Origin: a virus | Reading direction: 5' to 3' (one strand) | IMG/VR virus record: IMGVR_UViG_3300032236_001514 | Coordinates: 1-64,000 of that record | Length of the DNA: 64,000 nucleotides | Shown here: positions 7,470 through 15,591 of the stretch, in pieces | How the letters are laid out: each line of letters opens with the position of its first letter | How positions within the stretch are numbered: the first letter of the stretch is position 1 | The notes under the pieces: generated by a model | Told to the model about the DNA's origin: nothing | The model's database searches: none | The model's input: only the letters and a program-made list of their open reading frames with translations | Position numbers and translations under genes: made by a program

Positions 7470-8585
7470 ATGGCTAACCTAACCGAACAGGAAAAACAAC
7501 AGCTTATTGCTACTGCATTAGAACTCAGAAGTAAAGGCAAAACCAATACAGAAATCTCCAAGATTTTGGACGTACCTAGATCCACTCTATTCGGTTGGAT
7601 TGGAGGAAGCACAAAGAAAATCATCATGGAAGAAACTATTATCGGTGATGAGAATGATCTTTTTGATGTAAATGCTTTTAATAAGCTTTATAGTGTTAAT
7701 AATTCCAGTACTGCCAAGGACGAGATTCTTAGATTCCTTGAGGAACTTGCTCCTATTGAATATCCTGCACCTGTTCGTTCTGGTGTTAAGAAGGAATCAA
7801 CCAAGATGGCGGCTGTCATTGGTGATACTCATTTTGGTCATGAAGATTGGAATACTCTTAATATCTTCTTAGAAACTGTAAGTCTCCTTCGTCCTGAAAA
7901 GGTTATTCTGAACGGAGATACTATGGATATGTTTGCTATTAGCAAATATGCCAAAGATGCTCGACATGATCAATCTCTTCAGAAGGAGCGTGAAGCCTAT
8001 CATAAATTCCTTAAGATGCTTCATGATGTAGTTATTGATTGGAATTGTGAAATCTTTGAAACCAATGCTAATCATTCTGGTAATAGTCAGGAAGGTCGTT
8101 GGTGGAGATATCTCAGTGAGAATCTCGGAGCCGCAGCTTCTGTTCCAGAGGTTATTGAAGCCATGAGCTATCAGAATATCTTTTTCCCTAAAGCTGATTG
8201 GTGTCGTATCAAGTTGGTAGATGAGGTTGTTCTTCCTACTAATTTCATTGTCCATCATGGTACTGTTGTTCGTAAGCATGGTGGTATGTCTGCACGAGGA
8301 GAATATGAAAAGAAGAATACTTCTACTCTTACCAATCATACTCATCGTATTGGATTCACAGCACAACGCTCTCCTGCCGCTGGAGATCGTCCAGAGCAGA
8401 TATTTACTAACTATGAAAATGCTTGTGCTTGTAAGCTCAATCCTGATTATGTAACGGATGCTAACTGGCAGAACGGATTTGCACTTGTGAATTATACTGA
8501 TGATGTAATTGGAGTTGAACAAGTTGTTGTTCATGGTAATGTCGCAAACATCTCTGCACTAGGGAAAACTATAAGAGCTATTTAA
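7470..8585 (+). CDS. HTH-containing metallophosphoesterase
   Basis: 371 residues. Residues 5-46 form a helix-turn-helix of the small resolvase/terminase type (SKGKTNTEISKILDVPRSTLFGWI). From 115 a calcineurin-like phosphoesterase follows: GDTHFGHED (119-121), NGD (150), a NANH motif (199-202) in place of GNH, and VHHG. It is expected to hydrolyse phosphodiesters with two metal ions; substrate unknown. The HTH could direct it to DNA. Only one base separates it from a second phosphoesterase, so the two are co-transcribed. Confidence 0.82.
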   Translation: MANLTEQEKQQLIATALELRSKGKTNTEISKILDVPRSTLFGWIGGSTKKIIMEETIIGDENDLFDVNAFNKLYSVNNSSTAKDEILRFLEELAPIEYPAPVRSGVKKESTKMAAVIGDTHFGHEDWNTLNIFLETVSLLRPEKVILNGDTMDMFAISKYAKDARHDQSLQKEREAYHKFLKMLHDVVIDWNCEIFETNANHSGNSQEGRWWRYLSENLGAAASVPEVIEAMSYQNIFFPKADWCRIKLVDEVVLPTNFIVHHGTVVRKHGGMSARGEYEKKNTSTLTNHTHRIGFTAQRSPAAGDRPEQIFTNYENACACKLNPDYVTDANWQNGFALVNYTDDVIGVEQVVVHGNVANISALGKTIRAI

Positions 8586-8586
8586 A

Positions 8587-9441
8587 ATGAATACCATTGT
8601 CATCGGAGATATCCATAACCATTGGGTAGAAGCTGAAGAAATTGCTTCTCTCTATGACAAAACTCATCAGGTAATCTTTGTCGGTGATTATTTTGATGAT
8701 TTTGGAGATACTGCTATTGATGCAGAACAGACTGCTCGTTGGCTGAAGGAATCTCTTGATAAACCCAATCGTATTCATCTGATGGGTAATCACGATATCA
8801 ATTATTCATATCTCAATTATACAACCGATTCTAATGGTTATGCTCAGAATATCTATGATTGTTCTGGATATGATAGGAGGAAGGATGATGCAATCTCTCG
8901 CATTATGACAGAATCTGATTGGGATAAGATCAAGTTTGCTCATTATGAGAATGGATTCTGGTTTAGTCATGCAGGTTTCCATCCTAATTGGTTTGAACAC
9001 CCGATTAAGGGAATAGACAATAATGTAATCAATCAAAAGCTTACCAAGGCTACTGATGATTATCTCAATCGTACATGGAATGAAACCATCGGTGCTGTAG
9101 GTCGTTGTCGTGGAGGTATGCAAAAGAATGGCGGTATCCTTTGGCTTGATGATCACAGAGAAGCTATTCTTATTTCAAATTTCAAACAGGTATATGGACA
9201 TACACCTACAATGGGAACTATTAGTATATGGGAAGATTCTACTTTTAAAAACTCTGTGAATATCAATGTTGACTGTGGTTTAATGGAAGTAATTGAGATA
9301 GGAGAGGATGAATCTTTTAATGTCATTAAAACAGGTCTTCCTAATTTCTATCTTGCTACTAAGGAAAAGAAAATTAAAGAAGCTACAGAAAGACTTAAAA
9401 ATATAGGTGCTTTTGATCATATTTATAAATATTTAAAATAA
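8587..9441 (+). CDS. Calcineurin-like metallophosphoesterase (PPP-type)
   Basis: 284 residues. Motifs in order: GDIHNH (7-12), FVGDYFDD (about 31-38), LMGNHDINY (about 65), FSHAGFHP (about 125) and VYGHTPTMG (about 202), the complete metal-binding set of the serine/threonine phosphatase and ApaH/PrpE group. It could dephosphorylate proteins, RNA ends or dinucleoside polyphosphates; phage relatives include lambda phosphatase and T4-like PseT-associated enzymes. Located one base downstream of a second phosphoesterase, with no separate promoter seen. Confidence 0.85.
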   Translation: MNTIVIGDIHNHWVEAEEIASLYDKTHQVIFVGDYFDDFGDTAIDAEQTARWLKESLDKPNRIHLMGNHDINYSYLNYTTDSNGYAQNIYDCSGYDRRKDDAISRIMTESDWDKIKFAHYENGFWFSHAGFHPNWFEHPIKGIDNNVINQKLTKATDDYLNRTWNETIGAVGRCRGGMQKNGGILWLDDHREAILISNFKQVYGHTPTMGTISIWEDSTFKNSVNINVDCGLMEVIEIGEDESFNVIKTGLPNFYLATKEKKIKEATERLKNIGAFDHIYKYLK

Positions 9442-9446
9442 AAAGT

Positions 9447-9474
9447 TTGACAATACAATAAATTCTGATATAAT
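9447..9474 (+). promoter_or_regulatory. Host-type promoter predicting a leaderless mRNA
   Basis: TTGACA (9447-9452), 16-bp spacer, TATAAT (9469-9474). The -10 box ends 6 nt before the ATG at 9481, so the A of ATG is the expected +1. Confidence 0.85.
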
Positions 9475-9480
9475 AAAAAA

Positions 9481-10110
9481 ATGGGAATGTTCGATACAAT
9501 TAAATGTGAAGTAACTCTTCCAATCACCAAAAAGATTGCAAAGAATTTTAAAGATAAAAATTGGACTGAGGTTTCTTTCCAAACAAAGGATCTTGATTGT
9601 ATTCTTTCTACATATATTATCAAAAAGAACAATACACTTCTTCATAAGATTGAACGAAACAAATGGATTCCTAGAAAAAAAGAAAAGGGATTCCGTAAAT
9701 TCTTAGATAGAGTCCGTAAAGATAAATGGCGTTCTCCTTATCAGATTATTCATACAGGAACAACTTACAAAAAAATTAAACATACAGGAATTATTAATTT
9801 TTATTGTATACAAAATGATATTAATGATAATGAATGGGATCTAGAATTTGATGCAAAATTTGTAGATGGTATCATGACTTCTTTGAAGTTAAAAAGTGCA
9901 AAAATATGGAGAACATCAAGGGAAATTAAGAAAGATGATAATGATTTTCGTAAAATGTTAGAAACACATGAGAAACATCTACCAAATAAGATCCGTAGGT
10001 TTTTAAATAAGGTAACATTTGGTTATTGGAGATGGTTCTGGAGTAAAATAGCAACTACTATTAGTGGTACAGGAAACAAAATTGGTTTTTTTATTCAAAA
10101 ACATTTATGA
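9481..10110 (+). CDS. Hypothetical protein (MGMFDTI start)
   Basis: 209 residues, basic, no signal peptide or membrane segment. The MGMFDTIKCEVTLP opening resembles a class of small phage proteins of unknown function. No catalytic motif seen. It has its own strong early-type promoter with no room for a leader. Its TGA is overlapped by the ATG of the next small membrane gene. Confidence 0.75.
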   Translation: MGMFDTIKCEVTLPITKKIAKNFKDKNWTEVSFQTKDLDCILSTYIIKKNNTLLHKIERNKWIPRKKEKGFRKFLDRVRKDKWRSPYQIIHTGTTYKKIKHTGIINFYCIQNDINDNEWDLEFDAKFVDGIMTSLKLKSAKIWRTSREIKKDDNDFRKMLETHEKHLPNKIRRFLNKVTFGYWRWFWSKIATTISGTGNKIGFFIQKHL

Positions 10111-10217
10111 AATTCATAGAAAGATGTTCTTGGTTATTAGCAATTCTAACTGGTATAGTAGCTTGGTATTTAATAATAATTGCAATTCGTTATTTGATTT
10201 GGCTAATATCAGAGTAA
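10107..10217 (+). CDS. Tiny membrane protein (36 aa)
   Basis: ATG overlaps the previous stop (ATGA). After MKFIERC almost the whole chain is one hydrophobic helix (LLAILTGIVAWYLIIIAI), then RYLIWLISE. A single-pass phage membrane peptide; could be a lysis accessory or host-membrane effector. No homology recognised. Confidence 0.6.
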   Translation: MKFIERCSWLLAILTGIVAWYLIIIAIRYLIWLISE

Positions 10218-10229
10218 ATAGTTTAACCT

Positions 10230-10385
10230 ATGACACCTGAAGAATTAACATTACTACAAAACATCAATAATAATCTTGGTCTTATTGTAAACAAATTAGG
10301 AGCATCTGAACTTAGTTTAGAACCTGAAATCGAAACAGAAGAAGCTGTAAAAACAAATGCAGAACTTCTGTTGGAGAGCGAATAA
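10230..10385 (+). CDS. Small acidic protein (51 aa)
   Basis: Starts MTPEELTLLQNINNNLG, ends TNAELLLESE. Acidic and helical, no membrane segment. Lies between the tiny membrane protein and the lipoprotein gene with 12- and 2-base gaps, so it is part of this run. Function unknown. Confidence 0.6.
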   Translation: MTPEELTLLQNINNNLGLIVNKLGASELSLEPEIETEEAVKTNAELLLESE

Positions 10386-10387
10386 TC

Positions 10388-10966
10388 ATGAAAAAGTTGG
10401 CTATTTTATTTGCCATAGCTTTTCTTGTTAATGGATGTACCATATATACTGAAAAACAGAGTGAAGCAGTATCTCAATCTGTGTATGCTACAAAAGATTC
10501 TATAGATTTAGCTAGAATTGATTTAGCAGAATCTTATATAAATGAAACTACAAAGTTTATTAATCCTCCTAAAAAGAGAATTCAGATCAATGCTATTTAT
10601 CAAAAGCCTATATCTGTAAATGATTCAAAACAAAGAATTGTAATCGTCCCTGAACAATATAAGAATGATAAAGTAGTTGTTGTTAATTCAACCGATTATG
10701 ACAATCTTTTAAAAGATAAAGAAATCGCAGCAAAACTTAAAAAGGATAATGAATCTTTAACAAAAGCCAAAGAAGATTTTGATAAAGAGCGTATAAAGCA
10801 AAAAGAAATGACCGATAAAATGGTTATTAAACTAAATGAACAGCAAAAGACAATTCTAAAGCAAAGACTCACTATTCTTTGGGAAGGTATTGTTATAGTA
10901 GTTCTTCTTGCACTAATAGCTGGTTATATCTATATCAGAATGAATAGTGGATTTAGATTATTTTAA
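10388..10966 (+). CDS. Lipoprotein with C-terminal membrane anchor, candidate unimolecular spanin
   Basis: 192 residues. A lipoprotein signal peptide ends in the lipobox VNGC (lipidated Cys17). A helical, coiled-coil-prone periplasmic segment spans about 90-155, and a C-terminal hydrophobic helix GIVIVVLLALIAGYIYI lies at about 166-183. Outer-membrane lipid at one end and inner-membrane anchor at the other is the layout of u-spanins such as T1 gp11, which fuse inner and outer membrane at lysis. Holin and lysozyme candidates lie within 2 kb downstream. A structural lipoprotein is the alternative. Confidence 0.65.
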   Translation: MKKLAILFAIAFLVNGCTIYTEKQSEAVSQSVYATKDSIDLARIDLAESYINETTKFINPPKKRIQINAIYQKPISVNDSKQRIVIVPEQYKNDKVVVVNSTDYDNLLKDKEIAAKLKKDNESLTKAKEDFDKERIKQKEMTDKMVIKLNEQQKTILKQRLTILWEGIVIVVLLALIAGYIYIRMNSGFRLF

Positions 10967-11083
10967 ATGGAAAAGATAAAAGAAATATTATCGAAAATTA
11001 AAGACTTCTTAACAAGTCATCCAAAATTTGCTATATTCCTATTCGGATTTATTGTAGGATTTATTTTAGGTACTATATTCTAA
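10967..11083 (+). CDS. Tiny single-pass membrane protein (38 aa)
   Basis: Begins on the base after the preceding stop. Basic N-terminus MEKIKEILSKIKD, then one helix FAIFLFGFIVGFILGTIF with glycine-zipper spacing. Possibly a pinholin-like or antiholin peptide in the lysis run; not provable from sequence. Confidence 0.6.
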   Translation: MEKIKEILSKIKDFLTSHPKFAIFLFGFIVGFILGTIF

Positions 11084-11085
11084 GA

Positions 11086-11091
11086 TAAGTA
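11086..11091 (+). promoter_or_regulatory. T4-late-like box TAAGTA before the GIY-YIG gene
   Basis: TAAGTA 5 nt before the ATG at 11097. Confidence 0.45.
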
Positions 11092-11096
11092 GCTAT

Positions 11097-11882
11097 ATGT
11101 GGCAAAATATTGTCAATATAGGTCAAACTGTTAGTAATAATAAACTTTCTAAAATTTTAGGATTAAATTGTGGTATTTATTGCATTAAAAATCTTATTAC
11201 TAATAAAGTTTATATAGGTAGCTCTGTAAATATTCAATCTAGACTAAAAACACATAAACATTCTCTTTTAAATAATAAACATCATAGTTTAAAACTACAA
11301 AGATCATATAATAAACATGGCATAGAAATTTTTTCTTTTGAAATACTAGAGTTATGTGATAAAAAAGATTTAGAAAAAAACGAAAAAGAATGGATTAATC
11401 ATTTCAATTCATTTAATAATGGTTACAATTCAACCGATGAAGTTGGATCACCTTGGAGAGGTAAAAAACAACCAATAGAAATAAAAAAACTACAAAACTG
11501 TATACCAGTTAAACTAATAGATCCTAGTGGTAATGTAATTGAATCTTATAGTATTAAAGGATTTGCTAAAGAAAATAATTTATCAGAAAATGGTATAAGG
11601 TTGTTGCTTAAAAAAGAAATTAATTTTTATAAAGGATACAGAAGATATCATGAATCTTTAATTAATATAAATTTTGATAGAAAACAATATGATAAAAAAA
11701 GAGGAAATATAAAAAATAATTGTTTAAATTATAGTTTTCTATCACCAAATGGTAGTATTTTTACTGGTAAAAATATAGGATCTTTATGTAAAGAACACAA
11801 ATTAGATAAAGGTGCTATGCATAGAGTTTTAAAAGGTAAACAATCAAATCATAAAAATTGGAGACTATTTCATGAAAGATAA
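11097..11882 (+). CDS. GIY-YIG homing endonuclease (Seg-like)
   Basis: 261 residues. N-terminal GIY-YIG nuclease: CGIYCIKN (about 24-31), KVYIGSS (about 36-42), RLKTHK with the catalytic Arg, and NEKEWINHF supplying the Glu near 100. The C-terminal half has repeated NUMOD-like DNA-binding segments (IKGFAKENNLSENGIRLLLK and a similar one near the end). It is the free-standing Seg/I-TevI type. It interrupts the lysis run and overlaps the next gene by 11 nt in another frame, as expected for intergenic homing. Confidence 0.92.
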   Translation: MWQNIVNIGQTVSNNKLSKILGLNCGIYCIKNLITNKVYIGSSVNIQSRLKTHKHSLLNNKHHSLKLQRSYNKHGIEIFSFEILELCDKKDLEKNEKEWINHFNSFNNGYNSTDEVGSPWRGKKQPIEIKKLQNCIPVKLIDPSGNVIESYSIKGFAKENNLSENGIRLLLKKEINFYKGYRRYHESLININFDRKQYDKKRGNIKNNCLNYSFLSPNGSIFTGKNIGSLCKEHKLDKGAMHRVLKGKQSNHKNWRLFHER

Positions 11883-12315
11883 TATTATTAATATAATTAA
11901 AAGTGCAACTGCTTTTTTACAAAATGGTGTTGCACCACCAAACGTTTCATCTGAGTATAAAAAGGCACTAGAAGATGAAAATCATTTTGCATCGAAAAAG
12001 TTTTTTATAGTTTTTACCGCTGCTATACTTTTAGCATTTTTTTATTTTAGTAGTATTATAATATTATTTTTTATACCACATTTACCAGAAATTGTTACAG
12101 GTTTTGTTACCATGTTTACAAAAACAATAGAGATACTTGCAGTTATTATTGCGTTTTATACAACAGGTCAAGCAGCTGTTGACTTGAGATATAATAGTCA
12201 ATCAAATGCAAGTACAGAAGGAGTAATAGAACAAAAAGAAGTTGATATTAATGAAACAATATTAACTAATAATGCAAAAGAAAATGATTATCATATATCG
12301 GAGGTAGAAGCATGA
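11872..12315 (+). CDS. Two-helix membrane protein, holin candidate
   Basis: 147 residues with two transmembrane helices, about 44-66 (FFIVFTAAILLAFFYF) and 76-98 (IVTGFVTMFTKTIEILAVII), and an acidic C-terminal tail. It lies two genes before the lysozyme and after the spanin candidate, which makes a holin role reasonable. Start ATG is inside the end of the GIY-YIG gene. Stop overlaps the next ATG. Confidence 0.6.
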   Translation: MKDNIINIIKSATAFLQNGVAPPNVSSEYKKALEDENHFASKKFFIVFTAAILLAFFYFSSIIILFFIPHLPEIVTGFVTMFTKTIEILAVIIAFYTTGQAAVDLRYNSQSNASTEGVIEQKEVDINETILTNNAKENDYHISEVEA

Positions 12316-12428
12316 ACTTTAAACAATATTTTTTAGAAGCAGCAAATTTTGCACAGCAAGCAGCCATTGCAATTAACATGAAGAAACATCATAAGAAGCC
12401 AAAGAATAAAGGAAAGAAAAAGAAGTAA
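12312..12428 (+). CDS. Tiny basic protein with capsid-targeting-like N-terminus (38 aa)
   Basis: MNFKQYFLEAANFA resembles the T4 internal-protein targeting segment (M-K-T-Y-Q-E-F-I-A-E-A). The remainder is strongly basic and ends KNKGKKKK. It overlaps the previous stop by ATGA and ends 1 nt before the lysozyme gene. A DNA-binding packaged peptide is a plausible reading. Confidence 0.65.
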   Translation: MNFKQYFLEAANFAQQAAIAINMKKHHKKPKNKGKKKK

Positions 12429-12429
12429 T

Positions 12430-13041
12430 ATGAAAAATCCATCACCAAAAGCACTAGCACTAATTTTAGAATATGAAGTAGGAGGAGGAAAATCTTACTA
12501 CGAAAAACATTTAACCAAACCAGAATGGCCCGGTGGTGCTAGTGGCTTCACTCTTGGTATTGGAGTAGATTGTGGTTACTATTCACCTACTGAACTTGAA
12601 AAGTTATTTTATTTCCTGCCTAAAGATCAACTTGAAATAGTCAAAGGTGCTTCTGGTAAGACAGGACAAGCTGGTAAAGCATACACTCAACAACATAAAA
12701 ACAGTGGTATTGTTGTTACTTGGGATCAAGCCATAGAAATGTTTGATGATCTCATATGGGCAAAGTTTGCTAAACTTGCAGAAAAGGCATTTCCACAGTT
12801 AGATCAACTATGTGACGATGCTTATGGGGCTATTGTTTCGTTAGTTTTCAATAGAGGCTCTGCTATGTCTGGTGATAGTCGTTTAGAGATGAGAAATATT
12901 CGTGATCTTGTACCCAAGAAAGATTATAAGGGTATTGCCAAGGAATTGCGTAAAATGAAGCGTATATGGCAAGGTAAAGGCTTGGATGGACTTCTTGAAA
13001 GACGAGAGGCAGAAGCTAAGTTAGTAGAAACCTGTGCATGA
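12430..13041 (+). CDS. GH24-like lysozyme / endolysin
   Basis: 203 residues, no signal peptide. The N-terminal active site LILEYEVGGG...GFTLGIGVDCGY gives Glu (14 or 16), Thr41 and Asp47, following the E-D/C-T layout of T4-type lysozymes. AIVSLVFNRGSAM (about 139-151) matches the conserved A-L-x-S-F-x-F-N-x-G helix of the family. It should cleave the MurNAc-GlcNAc bond of peptidoglycan and needs a holin to reach it. The next small gene overlaps its stop by 4 nt. Confidence 0.82.
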   Translation: MKNPSPKALALILEYEVGGGKSYYEKHLTKPEWPGGASGFTLGIGVDCGYYSPTELEKLFYFLPKDQLEIVKGASGKTGQAGKAYTQQHKNSGIVVTWDQAIEMFDDLIWAKFAKLAEKAFPQLDQLCDDAYGAIVSLVFNRGSAMSGDSRLEMRNIRDLVPKKDYKGIAKELRKMKRIWQGKGLDGLLERREAEAKLVETCA

Positions 13042-13289
13042 GCCTAGAAAGTATATATCTTAAACAAGTAAAACACACACCAATTAATACCTTTACTAGT
13101 TCTATGGGCAATGGTATAATGCCAATCATAGAAAAAGATCCTACAATAGCAAGACTAGAAGAGGATGTATTTTCCAAACTAAGAGAAATAAGTCCTCCTG
13201 AAGAATTGCAAAAACCTATTAATATACAGCCTCTATCAGTTGAAGATGCTATAAAAGAATTAATAGAATTAGAAAAAGCAAATAAATGA
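13038..13289 (+). CDS. Hypothetical protein (83 aa)
   Basis: Soluble, acidic C-terminal half (VEDAIKELIELEKANK). ATGA overlaps link it to the lysozyme before it and the 104-residue gene after it, so it belongs to the lysis operon. No recognised domain. Confidence 0.65.
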   Translation: MSLESIYLKQVKHTPINTFTSSMGNGIMPIIEKDPTIARLEEDVFSKLREISPPEELQKPINIQPLSVEDAIKELIELEKANK

Positions 13290-13600
13290 ATTTCTTTCAA
13301 TTAAACGAAGAACTAAAGGAAAAATTGGTTCAAGATTATAGTGCTATATTAGCCAAGACTACCTTTTTCAAAGATGGTGTTCTTTTAATACCAGAACCTT
13401 TTTACGAAACTATAATAACATGGAATGATGATATAGATGTAGATACAGTAAAGAGTTCGATAGATCTAATAAAATATTACAGAGAAGATATAAATCAAAA
13501 TTCTCATATGACAGAACTTTTATTTGAATTTACTTTTGGAAAACCTACAGTTTTATGGAGTATCTTCCCTACCAAAGAAGCTCCAGAAGGGATATATTAA
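13286..13600 (+). CDS. Hypothetical protein (104 aa)
   Basis: Soluble, starts MNFFQLNEELKEKLVQDY. Overlaps the previous gene by 4 nt. No family recognised. Its MNFFQ opening is a weak match to the MxF-type N-termini common in this phage. Confidence 0.62.
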   Translation: MNFFQLNEELKEKLVQDYSAILAKTTFFKDGVLLIPEPFYETIITWNDDIDVDTVKSSIDLIKYYREDINQNSHMTELLFEFTFGKPTVLWSIFPTKEAPEGIY

Positions 13601-13604
13601 TAGG

Positions 13605-13610
13605 TAAATA
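13605..13610 (+). promoter_or_regulatory. T4-late-like box TAAATA
   Basis: TAAATA 6 nt before the ATG at 13617. Confidence 0.45.
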
Positions 13611-13616
13611 TAATAT

Positions 13617-14042
13617 ATGTCTGATTTAGAAGCAGCCGCAAAAGCACTGAGTACAGTGAGTATGGTAGATAAACTAACCACATTTGAAGATAAACATCGT
13701 CCGTTTATCAATCTTATCATCAGACCCATGTTTATGCTTATAATCTTTTTGGCTGTTGGTTACTATACAATGTGGATGGCTACTAACTATGTAAAATCAG
13801 ATAAATTTGCCTTATATACCGAAAAACAGATACAAGCAGATAGACAACAAGACGAAGTAGCAAAAAACAGATTTGAAATTACTCAAACAAAACTAGAAAC
13901 CATTATAAATCAACAAGTTGCATATACAGAACAGTTAAAGGCTTATAATCAATTAATGGCAAATTATCAAAAACAGATGGACACTATGAATGATAGAGTC
14001 ATGTATCTTGAAAGATATAACAGAGACAATAACAACAAATGA
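13617..14042 (+). CDS. Single-pass membrane protein with periplasmic coiled coil
   Basis: 141 residues. One transmembrane helix at about 36-55 (PMFMLIIFLAVGYYTMWMA) preceded by a charged cytoplasmic part and followed by a long Q/N-rich coiled coil. This is the shape of an Rz-like inner-membrane spanin or a virion-associated membrane protein. Near the lysozyme, but a u-spanin candidate already exists, so function is open. Stop overlaps the next ATG. Confidence 0.65.
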   Translation: MSDLEAAAKALSTVSMVDKLTTFEDKHRPFINLIIRPMFMLIIFLAVGYYTMWMATNYVKSDKFALYTEKQIQADRQQDEVAKNRFEITQTKLETIINQQVAYTEQLKAYNQLMANYQKQMDTMNDRVMYLERYNRDNNNK

Positions 14043-14833
14043 TCTCCTTCAAGCAATTCTTTTTAGAAAAACTTTCTGAAAGAGTTTATAATCTTTCTTC
14101 AGAGGAGCAACAAGAAGTCAAAAAGATGGCTGATCGTTATGAGCAAAAGTTTGATAAACAACTTTTTAAGAAATTGGTTGTATTAAAAAAGAAGCCTGAA
14201 GATTTTTACAAGAAGGAACTCAATAAAAAAGGAGTAATAAATGCAGGTATGCTTCCTCTTGGTTTGATAGCTTATTATGATGATAAGGATAAAGAAAATA
14301 AAGAAATCCCTGTATATGTAAGTTTTGAAAGAGATTCCAAAGATAGAGCATTATATCAAAGAGATGAAGACAATGATGGAAAAGCTTATTGGGAAGCTAT
14401 CATCCTTTATTTTTATAAAATGTCTTTTGATAGAGAAATAATAGAAGATATACTTGTTCATGAACTTATTCATGCAAAACAACATCATAAATATCCCGGT
14501 AAAAAGTATACAAAAGGAGGGAAATATTACTGGCTTGATCCTCTTGAAGTGGCTGCTTATACTTCAAATATAATCAAGGCATTGGATGATTTTCTCCAAA
14601 AATCTACACCAGAAGAAAAGCAAAAGATAATTGAACTACTTAAGAATTTTATCACAAAGGGAATAATAGACTTTGGTGGAGATACACCTTGGTTCTTAAA
14701 TGATAAAAAGCAATTCCTCCATGCTCTTTACGATAATAGAAACAATCCAAAAGAACCAAGATATAGAAGAGAATTTAAGAGATTCTATAAAAAAATATTC
14801 TCTATATACCAAGATTTAAAAAATAATCCTTGA
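14039..14833 (+). CDS. Zincin metallopeptidase-like protein with capsid-targeting-like N-terminus
   Basis: 264 residues. ILVHELIHAKQHHKYPG near residue 140 holds the HExxH zinc motif, followed by DPLEVAAYTSN, whose Glu could be the third ligand. The first residues MISFKQFFLEKLSERV match the MxFKQFFLE pattern seen on other proteins here and on T4 packaged internal proteins. The combination suggests a protease carried in the capsid and delivered to the host; that is inference. Overlaps the preceding gene by 4 nt. Confidence 0.72.
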   Translation: MISFKQFFLEKLSERVYNLSSEEQQEVKKMADRYEQKFDKQLFKKLVVLKKKPEDFYKKELNKKGVINAGMLPLGLIAYYDDKDKENKEIPVYVSFERDSKDRALYQRDEDNDGKAYWEAIILYFYKMSFDREIIEDILVHELIHAKQHHKYPGKKYTKGGKYYWLDPLEVAAYTSNIIKALDDFLQKSTPEEKQKIIELLKNFITKGIIDFGGDTPWFLNDKKQFLHALYDNRNNPKEPRYRREFKRFYKKIFSIYQDLKNNP

Positions 14834-14866
14834 TTTAATAACAATTTATAGTAAGATAGTGCCATT

Positions 14867-15070
14867 ATGACAAACATGCTGTGGCCCAATAAATCACTCA
14901 TCAAAGGTTCTAAGCTTTATGATGTAAAAAAGAAACTTGCCAATCGTCCCAAAGGCATTAGCAATCAAGATTGGAAGGAATATATAGCCGAAGAAAAGCT
15001 TAATAAGCTTATCGTTTTAGATCAGGTTCCAAAAACTAAAAAGTCTTCTACTCCTCGTTACGAGGAGTAA
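14867..15070 (+). CDS. Hypothetical basic protein (67 aa)
   Basis: Lysine-rich, soluble, residues 25-45 likely helical (NQDWKEYIAEEKLNKLI). No family recognised. Upstream 33 nt are AT-rich without a ribosome-binding sequence. Confidence 0.62.
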   Translation: MTNMLWPNKSLIKGSKLYDVKKKLANRPKGISNQDWKEYIAEEKLNKLIVLDQVPKTKKSSTPRYEE

Positions 15071-15078
15071 GTAGATTC

Positions 15079-15273
15079 ATGCCATATAAAATCAAAAAAT
15101 TTGGTAGTGGATATAAAGTTTGTAAGAAGAAAGGTGGAAAGTGCTTTAGTAAAAAGCCTCTATCAAAGCAAAAAGCCAAAGCTCAACTTTCTGCAATAGG
15201 TCTTCATACACACGAATCTAAAAAACCATCATTACAAGAACTGATCGAACAAGTCCTTTCTAACTACTTGTAA
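15079..15273 (+). CDS. Small viral protein with KKPLSKQKAKAQLSAI motif
   Basis: 64 residues. MPYKIKKFGSGYKVCKKKGGKCFSKKPLSKQKAKAQLSAI is the layout of a widespread small phage and giant-virus protein: a basic beta-hairpin followed by a helix. Function unknown. It follows a TAAGTA box 4-5 nt before the ATG. Confidence 0.7.
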   Translation: MPYKIKKFGSGYKVCKKKGGKCFSKKPLSKQKAKAQLSAIGLHTHESKKPSLQELIEQVLSNYL

Positions 15274-15277
15274 GTAT

Positions 15278-15454
15278 ATGGTGAGAAAAAAATTCCCTTA
15301 CAAACAAGGAGTAGTAAAGACTCCCACTCATCCAACTCTTATTATAGGACAGGTAGTAGAAATCTTAGAAGATTGTGGGGATCATTATAAAGTCAGAGTA
15401 TTCATCAATGGAAAAACCGAAACCATTCAAAAGAATGAAGTAGTAGTAAATTAA
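15278..15454 (+). CDS. Small beta-rich protein (58 aa)
   Basis: MVRKKFPYKQGVVKTP...IIGQVVEILEDCGDHYKVRVFINGKTETIQKNEVVVN looks like a small SH3/KOW-type barrel. The start lies within a TAAGTATATG box that overlaps the previous stop. Function unknown. Confidence 0.6.
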   Translation: MVRKKFPYKQGVVKTPTHPTLIIGQVVEILEDCGDHYKVRVFINGKTETIQKNEVVVN

Positions 15455-15457
15455 TTC

Positions 15458-15486
15458 TTGATATTACCAGAAATATAGAATATACT
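15458..15486 (+). promoter_or_regulatory. Promoter of the Met-Thr-Glu tRNA cluster
   Basis: TTGATA, 17-bp spacer, TATACT, about 18 nt before the first tRNA. Confidence 0.65.
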
Positions 15487-15503
15487 TTGTAAATAATAAA
15501 GAT

Positions 15504-15579
15504 AGCAGGAGGTCGGGGGCGGTCCCCCAAAGTGGCTCATAATCACTTGATGAAGGTTCAACTCCTTCTCCTGCCACCA
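15504..15579 (+). tRNA. tRNA-Met(CAT), atypical
   Basis: Anticodon stem AGTGG/TCACT with loop CTCATAA (CAT), T arm GAAGG-TTCAACT-CCTTC, encoded ACCA end. If numbered from the CCA, position 1 (A) faces C72, an unpaired end as in initiator tRNAs, but the three G-C pairs of initiators are absent. The D arm is an odd GGGGG...CCCCC hairpin and position 8 is not T. Confidence 0.75.
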
Positions 15580-15591
15580 AATTAAATAAAC

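Noticed and set aside
7869-8534. 221-codon minus-strand frame opposite the phosphoesterase
   Set aside because: Antisense to a gene with complete catalytic motifs; no promoter or homology.
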